Source of the DNA: Paractinoplanes polyasparticus
Lineage (GTDB): Bacteria > Actinomycetota > Actinomycetes > Mycobacteriales > Micromonosporaceae
DNA length: 64,000 nucleotides
Reading direction: 5' to 3'
Assembly: GCF_019710575.1 (NCBI RefSeq)
Contig: NZ_JAHWFK010000031.1
Coordinates: 304,443 to 368,442 of the forward strand
Notes under the pieces: model-generated
The model's input: the letters and a program-made list of their open reading frames with translations, nothing else
Databases searched by the model: none
What the model was told of the DNA's origin: nothing
Program-made: the position numbers and the translations under genes
Shown: positions 16,986 to 25,114 of the stretch, piece after piece
Layout of the letters: each line of letters opens with the position of its first letter
Numbering within the stretch: position 1 is the stretch's first letter

Positions 16986-18047
16986 CTATAAAGAACCCGT
17001 GCTGATGAGCTGGACCAGCTCGCCGGTCACCTCGGCCGGGCGTTCGATGTGGGGCGAGTGGCCGCAGTTCTCGTAGACGACCTCGCGGAAACGGCCGCCG
17101 TTCTCCGCGTACCGCTGCAGCACGGCCCGGGTCTGCCCGACCATCGGCTGCGGCGGGCAGGCGTCGTCGCCGGGCCAGCCCGGCACCGCGCCGATCGAGC
17201 CCAGATAGGCCAGGTCGAACAGGGACGTGTCGGAGACGATGGCGTCCCGGTCACCGCGGACCCACACGATCGGCGGCTTCGAGCCCGCGCCGACGAGGGC
17301 CTCGGCCACGTTGAAGTGGTTGGGCGCCATGGTGTTGAGCACGCCCCGGTCGCCCGGCCCCATTCCGGGCCAGCTCGGCGCCGCCTTGGCGTCGCCGGGG
17401 TAGTTGTCGTCGCCGATCGCGGTGCTCAGCACGGTGTCGAGCAGCAGTTCCTCGTCCGCGCCGAGGGACGCCGGGTCGGCCACGTACGCCGACCGCAGCA
17501 CGGACAGCGGGCTGGTCGGCGCCTCGGCGCTGCGGTCGCCGGCCTGGATGCGAGCGACGAAGTCCGGGTTGGCGGCGCCACCCCCGGTGCCCGCGAAGTC
17601 GGCCGTGGTCGGGTTCCCGTCGAGGTCGCGGGTGCCGCCGAAGCCGTACGGGCTCACCGGCGCCTCCAGCAGCACGGCCGAGAACCGGCCCGGGTGGTCG
17701 GCCAGCAGGTGCATCGCCACGCCGGCGCCCATCGAGTGCGCGACCAGCACGACCGGGCCCTCCCGCGGGAACACTTCACGGTCGTCGAGCAGCGCGGCCA
17801 CGTCGTCGGCGAAGTCGCGCAGACCCCGGGTCGCGTCGACCGGCGCGGTCTCGCTGCGGCCGTAGCCCCGCAGATCCGGAGCGACGACGCGAACGCCGTC
17901 GGGCAGCCGCCGGACCAGCGGCGCCCAGAAGTCGGCGGACGAGCAGTTGCCGTGCACCAGCAGCACCGGCGTCCCGTCGGCCGGACCGCCGACGAGCACG
18001 TTCTGGGTGATGCCACGGGCCTGCACACGCATGTCACGGGTCTGCAT
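16986..18047 (-). CDS. alpha/beta hydrolase
   Basis: Protein of 353 residues. Oxyanion region LLVHGNCSS, APDLRGYGRS strand, nucleophile elbow AHSMGAG (Ser near residue 105), an acidic residue in WVRGDRDAIV and the catalytic His in NCGHSPHIE give a full triad. The lid region (residues 125-240) is long. Substrate unknown; the sequence resembles haloalkane dehalogenase/epoxide hydrolase-like and lactonase-like hydrolases only in general. The ATG (MQTRDMRVQ) is chosen; upstream sequence in this frame is antisense to the dehydrogenase gene. Divergent from the SDR gene with about 108 bases between. The end of the gene and downstream bases are unusually A/T-rich. Confidence 0.85.
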   Translation of the reverse strand: MQTRDMRVQARGITQNVLVGGPADGTPVLLVHGNCSSADFWAPLVRRLPDGVRVVAPDLRGYGRSETAPVDATRGLRDFADDVAALLDDREVFPREGPVVLVAHSMGAGVAMHLLADHPGRFSAVLLEAPVSPYGFGGTRDLDGNPTTADFAGTGGGAANPDFVARIQAGDRSAEAPTSPLSVLRSAYVADPASLGADEELLLDTVLSTAIGDDNYPGDAKAAPSWPGMGPGDRGVLNTMAPNHFNVAEALVGAGSKPPIVWVRGDRDAIVSDTSLFDLAYLGSIGAVPGWPGDDACPPQPMVGQTRAVLQRYAENGGRFREVVYENCGHSPHIERPAEVTGELVQLISTGSL

Positions 18048-18155
18048 CGGCTGATCCTGACACATCGGCGGGCGGGCCCGGGGCGCGACCGTCGAAGCGT
18101 GCCGGAAGCCGGCCGGCCGGCTCCCATCCCGGAACAGGAGAGCTAGATTCGGATC

Positions 18156-18923
18156 ATGACGACGACGCGGGTGGTAGCGCTCGACCTGACCGGCCGGAAG
18201 GCGCTGGTCACCGGCGCCGGGGGCGGGATCGGGCTGGCCTGCGCCACGCGGCTGGCCGCGGCCGGGGCCGAGGTGCTGGTCGTCGACATCGACGGTGCCG
18301 CAGCCGGGGCAGCGGCGGCCGCCGTGGGCGGCCGTGCCGTGGTGGCTGATCTGTCCGATCGCTCGGTTGTCGAGACCTTCGAGGCCGACGTCGACGTGCT
18401 GGTCAACAACGCCGGGCTCCAGTTCGTCGCGCCGCTGCCCGAGTTCCCGCCGGAGCGCTTCGCCTACCTGCAACGGGTCATGGTCGAGGCGCCGTTCCGG
18501 CTGGTACGCCGGGTGCTGCCGCACATGTACGACCGGGGCTGGGGCCGGGTCGTCAACATCTCGTCGGTGCACGGCCTGATCGCCTCGCCGTACAAGTCGG
18601 CCTACGTGACGGCCAAGCACGGTCTCGAGGGCCTCTCCAAGACCGTCGCGCTCGAGGGCGCCGGTCGCGGCGTCACGTCCAACTGCGTCAACCCGGCCTT
18701 CGTGCGCACCGCGCTGGTCGAGAAGCAGATCGCCGACCAGGCTGCGGCCCACGGCATCGATGAGTCCGAGGTGATCGAGAAAATCATGCTCGACCGTATG
18801 GCGATCAAGCGGCTGATCACCCCGGAGGAGGTGGCCGAGCTGGTGGCGTACCTCTGCACGCCCGCGGCCGACCTCATCACGGGCGCCTCGATCGCGCTCG
18901 ACGGCGGCTGGACGGCCCACTGA
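18156..18923 (+). CDS. short-chain dehydrogenase, 3-hydroxybutyrate dehydrogenase type
   Basis: SDR enzyme of 255 residues. NAD(P) site TGAGGGIG at about residues 19-26, NNAG near 88, catalytic Ser in NISSVHG, and YVTAKHG near 152-158. The insert near residues 195-225 (EKQIADQAAAHGIDESEVIEKIML) is the helical lid typical of D-beta-hydroxybutyrate dehydrogenase, which interconverts 3-hydroxybutyrate and acetoacetate. The stop codon overlaps the start of the next hydrolase gene by one base, so the pair is an operon and the hydrolase may supply or use the hydroxy acid. Confidence 0.88.
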   Translation: MTTTRVVALDLTGRKALVTGAGGGIGLACATRLAAAGAEVLVVDIDGAAAGAAAAAVGGRAVVADLSDRSVVETFEADVDVLVNNAGLQFVAPLPEFPPERFAYLQRVMVEAPFRLVRRVLPHMYDRGWGRVVNISSVHGLIASPYKSAYVTAKHGLEGLSKTVALEGAGRGVTSNCVNPAFVRTALVEKQIADQAAAHGIDESEVIEKIMLDRMAIKRLITPEEVAELVAYLCTPAADLITGASIALDGGWTAH

Positions 18924-19795
18924 TGGACGAGTTCGACGTCGACGTGGACGGCGGCCGGCTGCGGGTGTGCCGCTGGCCCGGCGACGGGCCGGTGGTGCTG
19001 GCCGCGCACGGCATCACCGCGAACGCGCTGTCCTTCGCGGCGCTCGCCGCGGCGCTCGCCGGCCGGGTCCAGCTGGTCGCCCCCGACCTGCGCGGGCGGG
19101 CCCGCAGCAGTGGGTTGCCCGGCCCGTACGGCATGGCCGCGCACGCCGCCGACCTGATCGCCGTGGCCGACCATCTCGGGCTGGAGCGCGTGGCGCTGGC
19201 CGGGCACTCGATGGGCGGCTTCGTGGTTGCCGCGACGGCCGCTGCCCACCCCGGCCGCGTCACCGGCGTGCTGCTGATCGACAGCGGCGTCGGCCTGACC
19301 GTGCCCCCGGCCGCCGACATCGACGAGGTGCTGCTGGCCGTCATCGGCCCGGCCATGCGGCGGCTGGACATGACGTTCGCCGACGAGCAGACCTACCTGG
19401 ACTTCTTCCGCGCGCACCCGGCGCTGCACGACGGGTGGTCACCGGCGGTCGCCGCCTACGTCCGGCGCGACCTGGCCGGCACACCTCCGCACCTGCGTTC
19501 GTCCTGCGCGATCGAGGCTGTCCGCGCCGACGCCACCGACACGCTCATCGACCGGGTAACGGTGGAGGCCGTGCACCGGTTGCCCGCCCCGGCCCGGCTG
19601 ATGTGGGCCGAGCGGGGGCTGCAGAACGAGAAGCCGGGCCTGTACGACGAGAGCCGCCTCGCCGCAGCCGGCCTCGACCCGGCCCGGATCGCCGTCGAGC
19701 ACGTGCCCGGCGTCAACCACTACTCCATCCTGTTCGACCCCCGCGCCGCCGCCGTGGTGGCCGACCGGCTGGTGGAGCTGGCCACCGGCCCGTAG
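18923..19795 (+). CDS. alpha/beta hydrolase, coupled to the dehydrogenase
   Basis: Protein of 290 residues, cytoplasmic. Motifs: VLAAHGITAN, APDLRGRARS, nucleophile elbow GHSMGG near residue 95, and a terminal His in VPGVNHYSIL. Overall it resembles esterases and carboxy-lactonases of the alpha/beta fold. Starts within the stop codon of the dehydrogenase (TGATG), so it is translationally coupled. A hydroxyalkanoate or ester degradation role is plausible from the pairing but unproven. Confidence 0.85.
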   Translation: MDEFDVDVDGGRLRVCRWPGDGPVVLAAHGITANALSFAALAAALAGRVQLVAPDLRGRARSSGLPGPYGMAAHAADLIAVADHLGLERVALAGHSMGGFVVAATAAAHPGRVTGVLLIDSGVGLTVPPAADIDEVLLAVIGPAMRRLDMTFADEQTYLDFFRAHPALHDGWSPAVAAYVRRDLAGTPPHLRSSCAIEAVRADATDTLIDRVTVEAVHRLPAPARLMWAERGLQNEKPGLYDESRLAAAGLDPARIAVEHVPGVNHYSILFDPRAAAVVADRLVELATGP

Positions 19796-19810
19796 AGCCG
19801 GCCGGCGGAA

Positions 19811-20824
19811 TCAGGCCGAGCCGCGCAGCACCAGCCGGGTCGGCAGGATGACGGACGTACGGTCCTGGCCGGCGATCAGGGCGAGCAGCATCCGGGTCAT
19901 CTCCTTGCCCAGGGCCTGGATCGACTGGTGGACCGTGGTCAGGGGCGGGTCGGTCCGCTCGGCGATCCCCAGATTGTCGAAGCCGACCACGGCCACGTCG
20001 CCCGGCACCGAGCGGCCGGCCTCGGTCAGCACCCGCAGGGCCCCGGCCGCCATGTTGTCGCTGGCGGTGAACACCGCGTCGAGGTCGGGGTGGCTGTCCA
20101 GCAGGGTTCTCATCGCCGCGGCGCCGCCGGCCTCGGTGAAGTCGCCCTCGACCACGCCGTGCGGGGTCAGGCCGGCCATGACCATCGCCTCGCGGTAGCC
20201 CCGGTAGCGGGCGTCGCCGGCCTCGCTGCCGAGCACACCGCGGATGGTGGCGATGCGGGTGCGGCCCAGGCCGACGAGATGCTCGGTGGCGAGCCGGGCC
20301 CCGCCGAGGTTGTCCGAGTCGACGTACCACTGCGGCTCGAAATGGGACGGCCGGCCGCCGTACACCGCGGGAAGCCCGGCCTGGCTCACGATGCGGTTCA
20401 GCGGGTCGTCCTCGCTCATGGCCATGAGCATGATGCCGTCGACACCACGGGTGCGCAGCAGGTTCGTCAGCCGCGACCGGCCCCGGCCCGAGCTCGCCAG
20501 GCACAGCAGCAGGTGCAGGTCGGTGTCCTCGAGCACCGAGGACACCCCGACGATGATCTGGGCGTAGAACGGGTCGGCGAACAGCTCGGGATCGTCGTGG
20601 GAGACCGCCAGGGCGACGATGCCCGTCTGCCGGGTGGCCAGGGCGCGGGCCGTGCGGTTGGGCAGGTAGCCCATCTCCTTGATGGCTCTCTCGACGGCCT
20701 CGCGGGTGGCCCGGCTGACGTGCGGAGCCTGGTTGATGACCCGCGACGCGGCCGATCGGGACACTCCGGCCCGCTCGGCCACCTCGTCCAGAGTGGGCTG
20801 CCGCCGCGGTGTCGCTGCTGCCAT
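19811..20824 (-). CDS. LacI-family repressor, probable CebR-like regulator
   Basis: Protein of 337 residues. LacI helix-turn-helix at residues 10-55 (TLDEVAERAGVSRSAASRVI) with the hinge helix (NRTARALATRQTG); the remainder is a periplasmic-binding-like sugar-sensing domain (LLLCLASSGRG, GGRPSHFEPQWYVDSDN, FTASDNMAAGAL). Divergent from a GH6 cellulase. The 303-base gap carries two AGCGCT-centred palindromes of the type bound by the cello-oligosaccharide repressor CebR. It thus probably represses itself and the cellulase. ATG at 20824 gives the normal N-terminus. Confidence 0.88.
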   Translation of the reverse strand: MAAATPRRQPTLDEVAERAGVSRSAASRVINQAPHVSRATREAVERAIKEMGYLPNRTARALATRQTGIVALAVSHDDPELFADPFYAQIIVGVSSVLEDTDLHLLLCLASSGRGRSRLTNLLRTRGVDGIMLMAMSEDDPLNRIVSQAGLPAVYGGRPSHFEPQWYVDSDNLGGARLATEHLVGLGRTRIATIRGVLGSEAGDARYRGYREAMVMAGLTPHGVVEGDFTEAGGAAAMRTLLDSHPDLDAVFTASDNMAAGALRVLTEAGRSVPGDVAVVGFDNLGIAERTDPPLTTVHQSIQALGKEMTRMLLALIAGQDRTSVILPTRLVLRGSA

Positions 20825-20916
20825 CTCGCTGCCGGGTCCTTTCCGTCCGCCGGGGACTCCGGCGCGGCTCGATGATATCGACCGCCGCCGACGTGTCGAC
20901 GAGTCGTCCCGAGCCT

Positions 20917-20928
20917 GGAAGCGCTCTC
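20917..20928. promoter_or_regulatory. LacI/CebR-type operator 1
   Basis: GGAAGCGCTCTC, a near-perfect palindrome around AGCGCT, matching in reverse the second site at 21041-21052. It lies nearer the repressor gene and may serve autoregulation. Confidence 0.65.
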
Positions 20929-21010
20929 GGAGATTTCCGGAGCTGGGGGTGCGCCTATTTTCCCGTAGTCGGCGCACACTCTTGACTTTCCCAGCGCGGA
21001 TGCCGAGCAT

Positions 21011-21039
21011 TTGTATCGACCTGCATGGATGCCTATAAC
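21011..21039 (+). promoter_or_regulatory. putative sigma-70-type promoter of the GH6 cellulase
   Basis: TTGTAT (21011-21016) and TATAAC (21034-21039) with a 17-base spacer; operator 2 begins two bases after the -10 box, where repressor binding would block initiation. Confidence 0.55.
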
Positions 21040-21040
21040 C

Positions 21041-21052
21041 GGGAGCGCTTCC
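21041..21052. promoter_or_regulatory. LacI/CebR-type operator 2
   Basis: GGGAGCGCTTCC, one mismatch from the perfect palindrome GGGAGCGCTCCC. It overlaps the expected transcription start of the cellulase gene, about 75 bases before the start codon. Confidence 0.7.
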
Positions 21053-21127
21053 AGTATTTCGTACGAGCGTGGCGGTCGACGGCCCCGACGTCACCGCACA
21101 CGCCTTCCCCCATGAGGAGACCCGCCG

Positions 21128-22096
21128 ATGAAACGCCTGCTCCGTCCCCGCACGTTCGCCGCCGCGCTGGCGCTGGTGGTGCCCGCCGTCCTGCTCGGCG
21201 CCCCGGCCGCCCACGCCGACCCCGTGAGCCAGACCAGCGGGTTCTATGTGAACCCCCAGTCCAGCCCGGCGGCGTGGGTGGCCGCCAACCCCAACGACGG
21301 CCGGGCCGGCGCCATCCGCAGTCAGATCGCGCAGCGGCCGATGGCCAGCTGGTTCGGCAACTGGAGCGGCGACATCTCCCGCACGGTCGGCAGCTACGTC
21401 GGGGCCGCGGACGCGGTCGACAAGCTGCCCGTCCTGGTGGCCTACAACATCCCCGGCCGTGACGCCTGTGGTGGCCACTCGGGTGGGGGCGCCGGCAGCG
21501 TCGCCGCCTACGACTCGTGGATCGCCGCCTTCGCCTCGTCCATCGGCAACCGCCCCGCCGTGGTCGTGCTCGAGCCCGACTCGCTGGGCGACTTCAGCTG
21601 CATGAACCAGACCCAGATCAACGACCGGGTGGGCATGCTCTCGCGCGCTGTCGGCCAGTTCCGCTCCAAGGCGCCCAACACCTGGGCGTACCTCGACGCG
21701 GGCAACCCGGGCTGGGTCGACGCCACCACGATGGCGCAGCGCCTCAACCAGGCCGGCGCGGCCAACGCCCGCGGCTTCGCGCTGAACGTGTCGAACTACT
21801 TCCCCACCGGCGACAACACCAACTACGGCAACCGGGTCGCTTCCGCCCTGCGCAACTACGGATACAGCAAGCCCTTCGTGATCGACACCAGCCGCAACGG
21901 CAACGGCTCCAACGGCGCCTGGTGCAACCCGGCCGGCCGCCGGATCGGGACGCCGACTCAGCTCGGCGGCGGCGCCGAGATGCTGCTCTGGCTCAAGACG
22001 CCGGGCGAGTCCGACGGCAACTGCGGCGTCGGCGCAGGATCCTCCGCCGGACAGTTCCTGCCCGAGGTGGCCTACAAGCTGATCTACGGCTACTGA
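21128..22096 (+). CDS. secreted GH6 endoglucanase/cellulase
   Basis: Glycoside hydrolase family 6, 322 residues. Sec signal peptide at residues 1-31 (ends APAAHA). Inverting catalytic residues fit the family: Asp in YNIPGRDACGG and Asp in VVLEPDSLGDF (near residue 150), with DTSRNGNG and LWLKTPGESDG lining the cleft. It cuts internal beta-1,4-glucan bonds of cellulose. There is no CBM or linker, so it is a minimal single-domain enzyme. Controlled by the divergent LacI repressor on promoter evidence. ATG follows GAGGAG at about 9 bases. Confidence 0.93.
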   Translation: MKRLLRPRTFAAALALVVPAVLLGAPAAHADPVSQTSGFYVNPQSSPAAWVAANPNDGRAGAIRSQIAQRPMASWFGNWSGDISRTVGSYVGAADAVDKLPVLVAYNIPGRDACGGHSGGGAGSVAAYDSWIAAFASSIGNRPAVVVLEPDSLGDFSCMNQTQINDRVGMLSRAVGQFRSKAPNTWAYLDAGNPGWVDATTMAQRLNQAGAANARGFALNVSNYFPTGDNTNYGNRVASALRNYGYSKPFVIDTSRNGNGSNGAWCNPAGRRIGTPTQLGGGAEMLLWLKTPGESDGNCGVGAGSSAGQFLPEVAYKLIYGY

Positions 22097-22140
22097 GGCC
22101 GGTCGCGGGCGGCCGGAATTCCCGCCGCCCGTGACCGGCC
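22097..22140 (+). terminator. long hairpin after the cellulase
   Basis: GGCCGGTC (22097-22104) pairs with GACCGGCC (22133-22140), and inside it GGGCGGC pairs with GCCGCCC. It begins at the first base after the stop codon, a strong candidate terminator. Confidence 0.7.
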
Positions 22141-22180
22141 GGCGCCGGCCGTGGCCCGCGCTGCTGGTCGCTCCCGTTCC

Positions 22181-22262
22181 TGGTGGCTCGGATCGGGGGC
22201 GACCAGCGTCTGTCCTTGGTCGCTGTGCTCTTGTTCGTGGTGGCTCGGATCCGGGGCGGCCG
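22181..22262. repeat. imperfect direct repeat, 57-base period
   Basis: TGGTGGCTCGGATC followed by (G/C)GGGGCG occurs at 22181 and again at 22238, in the non-coding gap between the cellulase and the membrane protein gene. Two copies only, not a CRISPR. It adds to the repeats inside the adjacent membrane protein gene. Confidence 0.55.
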
Positions 22263-22322
22263 GCATCCGCTCAGGTCCGGTCGTCTCTTTCCCTGGCGGC
22301 CCACCAGGGGCGGGCGACGCCG

Positions 22323-23939
22323 TCACCAGGCGGTCAGCACGATGTGGTTGACCAGCAGCGCGGTGGCGGCCTGCACCACCAGCCAGAACCGGCGGTCGGG
22401 GCGGGGCAGCAGGGCAGCCGCGGCCGGCAGCCACACAGCGAACGGCAGCCAGATGCGCTCCACCTCGGCCTTGCTCAGCCCGGACAGGTCGGCGGCCAGA
22501 GCGGCGGCAACCCACGCCACAGCCAGCGCGGCCACCGGGGAACGCGGGATCCGGACCGCGGCCCGGCGCAGGATCGCGGCCGCGGCCGGTCCGGCGCACA
22601 GGGCCAGGGCGGCCAGATTCGCCCAGACCCAGTACGCGTACGGGCGGGCGCTGGCCAACCCCTGGTAATAGCGCACCCGTACCAGGTGATAGCCCTCCCA
22701 CCACCGGAAGCCGAGCAGGGTCATGACCGCCACGACAGCGACGGCGCCCACGGCGGCCGCGAGAACGGGCCAGGCGATGCTGCGGCCAGGATCGGGTCGG
22801 GCTGACGCGATCGTCCGCCCGGACGGGCCTGACGTGATCGTCCGGGCGGGCCGGAGTGACGCGATCGCCGGGGCGGACGCCGTGCGAATCCGGCGCCTGT
22901 GGTTCAGCGCGATGAGTGCGGCTGCGGGTAGGGCGAGCAGCACCAGTCCGTACGAGAGATAGACGCACGCCGCGAGGCCGGCGCCACCCGCCACGGCCGC
23001 CACTCGGGACGGCCGGGACAGGCCCACGGCGAACAGCGCGAACGCGCCGGCCGCCGCCCCGGCGAACAGCCCGTCGGCGGACGCGCCCGTCCAGACGGCG
23101 CCGGGGAAGAGCACGAGGAACGGTGCCGCGATGCGTGCCGCCCGTTCCTGGCCCAGCGTCCGCAGCGTGATTGCAATCGCCACGCTGGCCAGGCTTCCGG
23201 CCAGGACGCAGACGGTCGCCGCCCATCCGCCGCCGCCCAGCCCGAGCCGGTCGAGGCCGACGAACACCAGCAGCGCGCCCGGGGGATGCCCGGCCACATG
23301 CGTGGTCCACGGATCGGGGCCGCCCTCGACGATGCGGTCGGTGAACCCGCGCAGCACGGCCCCGGTGTCAGTGACGCCGGGGACCTCGGCGAGGTACTCG
23401 TACTGGGTGGTCAGCCGGCCGGCCAGGCCGCGCTGCCAGCCGTCGACCAGCGCGAGCGCGAAGGTCCAGGCCACCGAGGTGGCCCACGTGACGGCCAGCA
23501 TCCGCCGCCAGGGCAGGCGCTCGGCCAGGCCGGGTCCCCAGCGGATCACGGCCAGGGCGACCGCCACGGCGGCGGGGGTGCCCGGCCCGAGGTGCGGGAG
23601 CACGTGTCCGAAGAGGGGAGCGGCCGGGGCGTGCACCGGTCGCCCGGCCCAGCCGAGCAGGGCGCCGGCCAGCGCCGCGACGGCCACCAGGGCGACGACC
23701 GCGCCCAGAGCCCACCGGTCACCCGGCGACGAGGGCCCACGCCACAGCCCCGGCCGCCGGACGGCGCCCAGATCGAACCGCCTGAAAGTGCGCACCTTGA
23801 GCCGTGCGGCGGCGCGCACGTTGAACCATGCGGTGGCCCCCATGTGCGCCCGGGTGGTGGCACCTATGTCCGGCCGGGCGGTGGCGCCGTTGGTCAGACC
23901 GGCAGCGGCGGGCTCGTCCGGCCCGGCGGCGGTGGGCAT
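22323..23939 (-). CDS. polytopic membrane protein, probable lipid-linked glycosyltransferase (GT-C-like)
   Basis: Protein of 538 residues with about ten hydrophobic spans starting at residue 75. A periplasmic first loop with acid and aromatic residues (LTTQYEYLAEVPG, TTHVAGHPPGALL) fits GT-C enzymes that use polyprenyl-phosphate sugars, but no diagnostic DxD is certain. The first 45 residues and a loop near residues 355-390 are made of short tandem repeats (8- and 9-residue units). It lies one base after the epimerase stop codon, so it is in one operon with it. A sugar transferred by this protein could be supplied by the epimerase. Confidence 0.72.
   Translation of the reverse strand: MPTAAGPDEPAAAGLTNGATARPDIGATTRAHMGATAWFNVRAAARLKVRTFRRFDLGAVRRPGLWRGPSSPGDRWALGAVVALVAVAALAGALLGWAGRPVHAPAAPLFGHVLPHLGPGTPAAVAVALAVIRWGPGLAERLPWRRMLAVTWATSVAWTFALALVDGWQRGLAGRLTTQYEYLAEVPGVTDTGAVLRGFTDRIVEGGPDPWTTHVAGHPPGALLVFVGLDRLGLGGGGWAATVCVLAGSLASVAIAITLRTLGQERAARIAAPFLVLFPGAVWTGASADGLFAGAAAGAFALFAVGLSRPSRVAAVAGGAGLAACVYLSYGLVLLALPAAALIALNHRRRIRTASAPAIASLRPARTITSGPSGRTIASARPDPGRSIAWPVLAAAVGAVAVVAVMTLLGFRWWEGYHLVRVRYYQGLASARPYAYWVWANLAALALCAGPAAAAILRRAAVRIPRSPVAALAVAWVAAALAADLSGLSKAEVERIWLPFAVWLPAAAALLPRPDRRFWLVVQAATALLVNHIVLTAW
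22803..22883. repeat. 27-base tandem repeat inside the membrane protein gene
   Basis: Three units beginning TGACGYGATCG at 22803, 22830 and 22857. The unit length keeps the frame and encodes 9-residue repeats (GRTIASARP, ARTITSGPS, APAIASLRP) in a loop between membrane spans. Confidence 0.75.
23806..23901. repeat. 24-base tandem repeat at the 5' end of the membrane protein gene
   Basis: Four degenerate units start with GCGGYGGC at 23806, 23830, 23854 and 23878. They encode 8-residue repeats (GATARPDI, GATTRAHM, GATAWFNV, RAAARLKV) in the N-terminal cytoplasmic tail. Confidence 0.75.
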
Positions 23940-23940
23940 G

Positions 23941-24981
23941 TCAGCCGCGTAGTGGCGCGGACGCGAACTCCCGCAGACCGGTGGCCGGGGCCACCGTCGC
24001 CCGGAAGCCGAGTTCGGCGGCCGCGCGGTCCGGGGCGGCCACCACGTGGCGGACGTCGCCGAGACGGAACCGGCCGGTCACCTGGGGCGCGGGCCCGCCG
24101 AAGGCGTCCGCGAGCGCGCCGGCCATCGCGCCCACGGTGGTGGGCCGGCCGGAGGCGACGTTGTACGCCCGGAAACCCGGCCCGGCGTCCAGGGCGGCCA
24201 CGTTGGCCGCCGCGACGTCGCCGACGTGGACGAAATCCCTCAGCTGGCCGCCGTCCTCGTACACCTGCGGGGCCCGGCCCTGTTCCAGGGCCGACCGGAA
24301 GAGCGCCGCCACCCCGCTGTACAGGGTGTCCCGGGGCATCTTCGGCCCGTACACGTTGTGGTAGCGCAGGGCGGCCACCGCGGCGTCGTGCTCACGGGCC
24401 CAGACCGCGCACAGATGTTCCTGGGCCACCTTGGTCGCGGCGTAGACGCTGCGCGGGTCCACCGGCGAATCCTCGTCCACCAGCTCGGAGGTGAGCGGGT
24501 CGCCGCACCGCGGGCAGGGCGGCTCGAACCGGCCCCCGGTCAGGTCGGCCGGATCCCGGGGCGCCGGCCGTACCGAGCCGTGCCGCCCGCAGCGGTACGC
24601 GCCCTCGCCGTAGACCACCATGGAACTGGCCAGCACCAGCCGCCGGATCCCCGACGCGGCCATCGCGGCCAGCAGCACCGCCGTGCCGAGGTCGTTGCAA
24701 CCGACGTACTCGGGCAGGTCGTCGGGGCCGGCGCCGAGCCCGACCAGGGCGGCCTGGTGCACCACCGCGTCCACGCCCCGCAGCGCGCCCTGGACGGCGG
24801 CGCGGTCGCGCAGGTCGGCCCGATGCAGCAGGGCGACCCCGGTGGGAACCTTCGGCGGTGTGCTGTGCGCGGCCGGGTGAAAGGAGTCCAGGATGGACAC
24901 GTCGTGGCCCGCGCCGAGCAGAGCTGTGGTGACGGCCGAGCCGATGAAGCCGGCGCCGCCGGTCACGAGAATGTGGGTCAC
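23941..24981 (-). CDS. NAD-dependent sugar-nucleotide epimerase/dehydratase with Cys insert
   Basis: Extended SDR of 346 residues. NAD site TGGAGFIGS at residues 7-15, catalytic SSMVVYG and YAATK (near residue 180). Between them lies an insert with RCGRHG and CPRCG (about residues 130-165) that looks like a small zinc knuckle; this insert is known in relatives annotated as dTDP-L-rhamnose 4-epimerase, though activity here is unproven. First gene of the minus-strand operon, with the membrane glycosyltransferase next. Divergent from the GT2 gene; the gap holds an inverted repeat. Confidence 0.85.
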   Translation of the reverse strand: MTHILVTGGAGFIGSAVTTALLGAGHDVSILDSFHPAAHSTPPKVPTGVALLHRADLRDRAAVQGALRGVDAVVHQAALVGLGAGPDDLPEYVGCNDLGTAVLLAAMAASGIRRLVLASSMVVYGEGAYRCGRHGSVRPAPRDPADLTGGRFEPPCPRCGDPLTSELVDEDSPVDPRSVYAATKVAQEHLCAVWAREHDAAVAALRYHNVYGPKMPRDTLYSGVAALFRSALEQGRAPQVYEDGGQLRDFVHVGDVAAANVAALDAGPGFRAYNVASGRPTTVGAMAGALADAFGGPAPQVTGRFRLGDVRHVVAAPDRAAAELGFRATVAPATGLREFASAPLRG

Positions 24982-25066
24982 GCCAGCGACCGTAGGGCCC
25001 GTCCGGGGGTCGCGGCACCGCCGGCGACGGATCCGTCAGTGGTTCGTAAGGACTGGCCCCGGCGTT

Positions 25067-25099
25067 CGCGTTCCGTAAGATCCAGCCGCCCGGAACGCG
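25067..25099. promoter_or_regulatory. inverted repeat between the epimerase and glycosyltransferase operons
   Basis: CGCGTTCCG (25067-25075) and CGGAACGCG (25091-25099) are perfect 9-base arms separated by 15 bases, 16 bases before the GT2 start codon. CGTAAG is also repeated directly at 25045 and 25074. A site for a regulator of the divergent operons, perhaps the OmpR-type protein encoded at the end of the right-hand operon. Confidence 0.55.
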
Positions 25100-25114
25100 G
25101 CTAACTTCCAGCTC

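Larger units (their letters stand above)
20825..21127. other. 303-base LacI/cellulase divergent regulatory region
   Basis: No gene. It holds two LacI-type operators, a promoter for the cellulase and a copy of the TTTCCGGA element (about 20934-20941). The features are listed separately. Confidence 0.7.

Noticed and set aside
22181..22262. Two-copy direct repeat as a possible CRISPR start
   Set aside because: Only two imperfect copies, no further spaced units and no cas genes.
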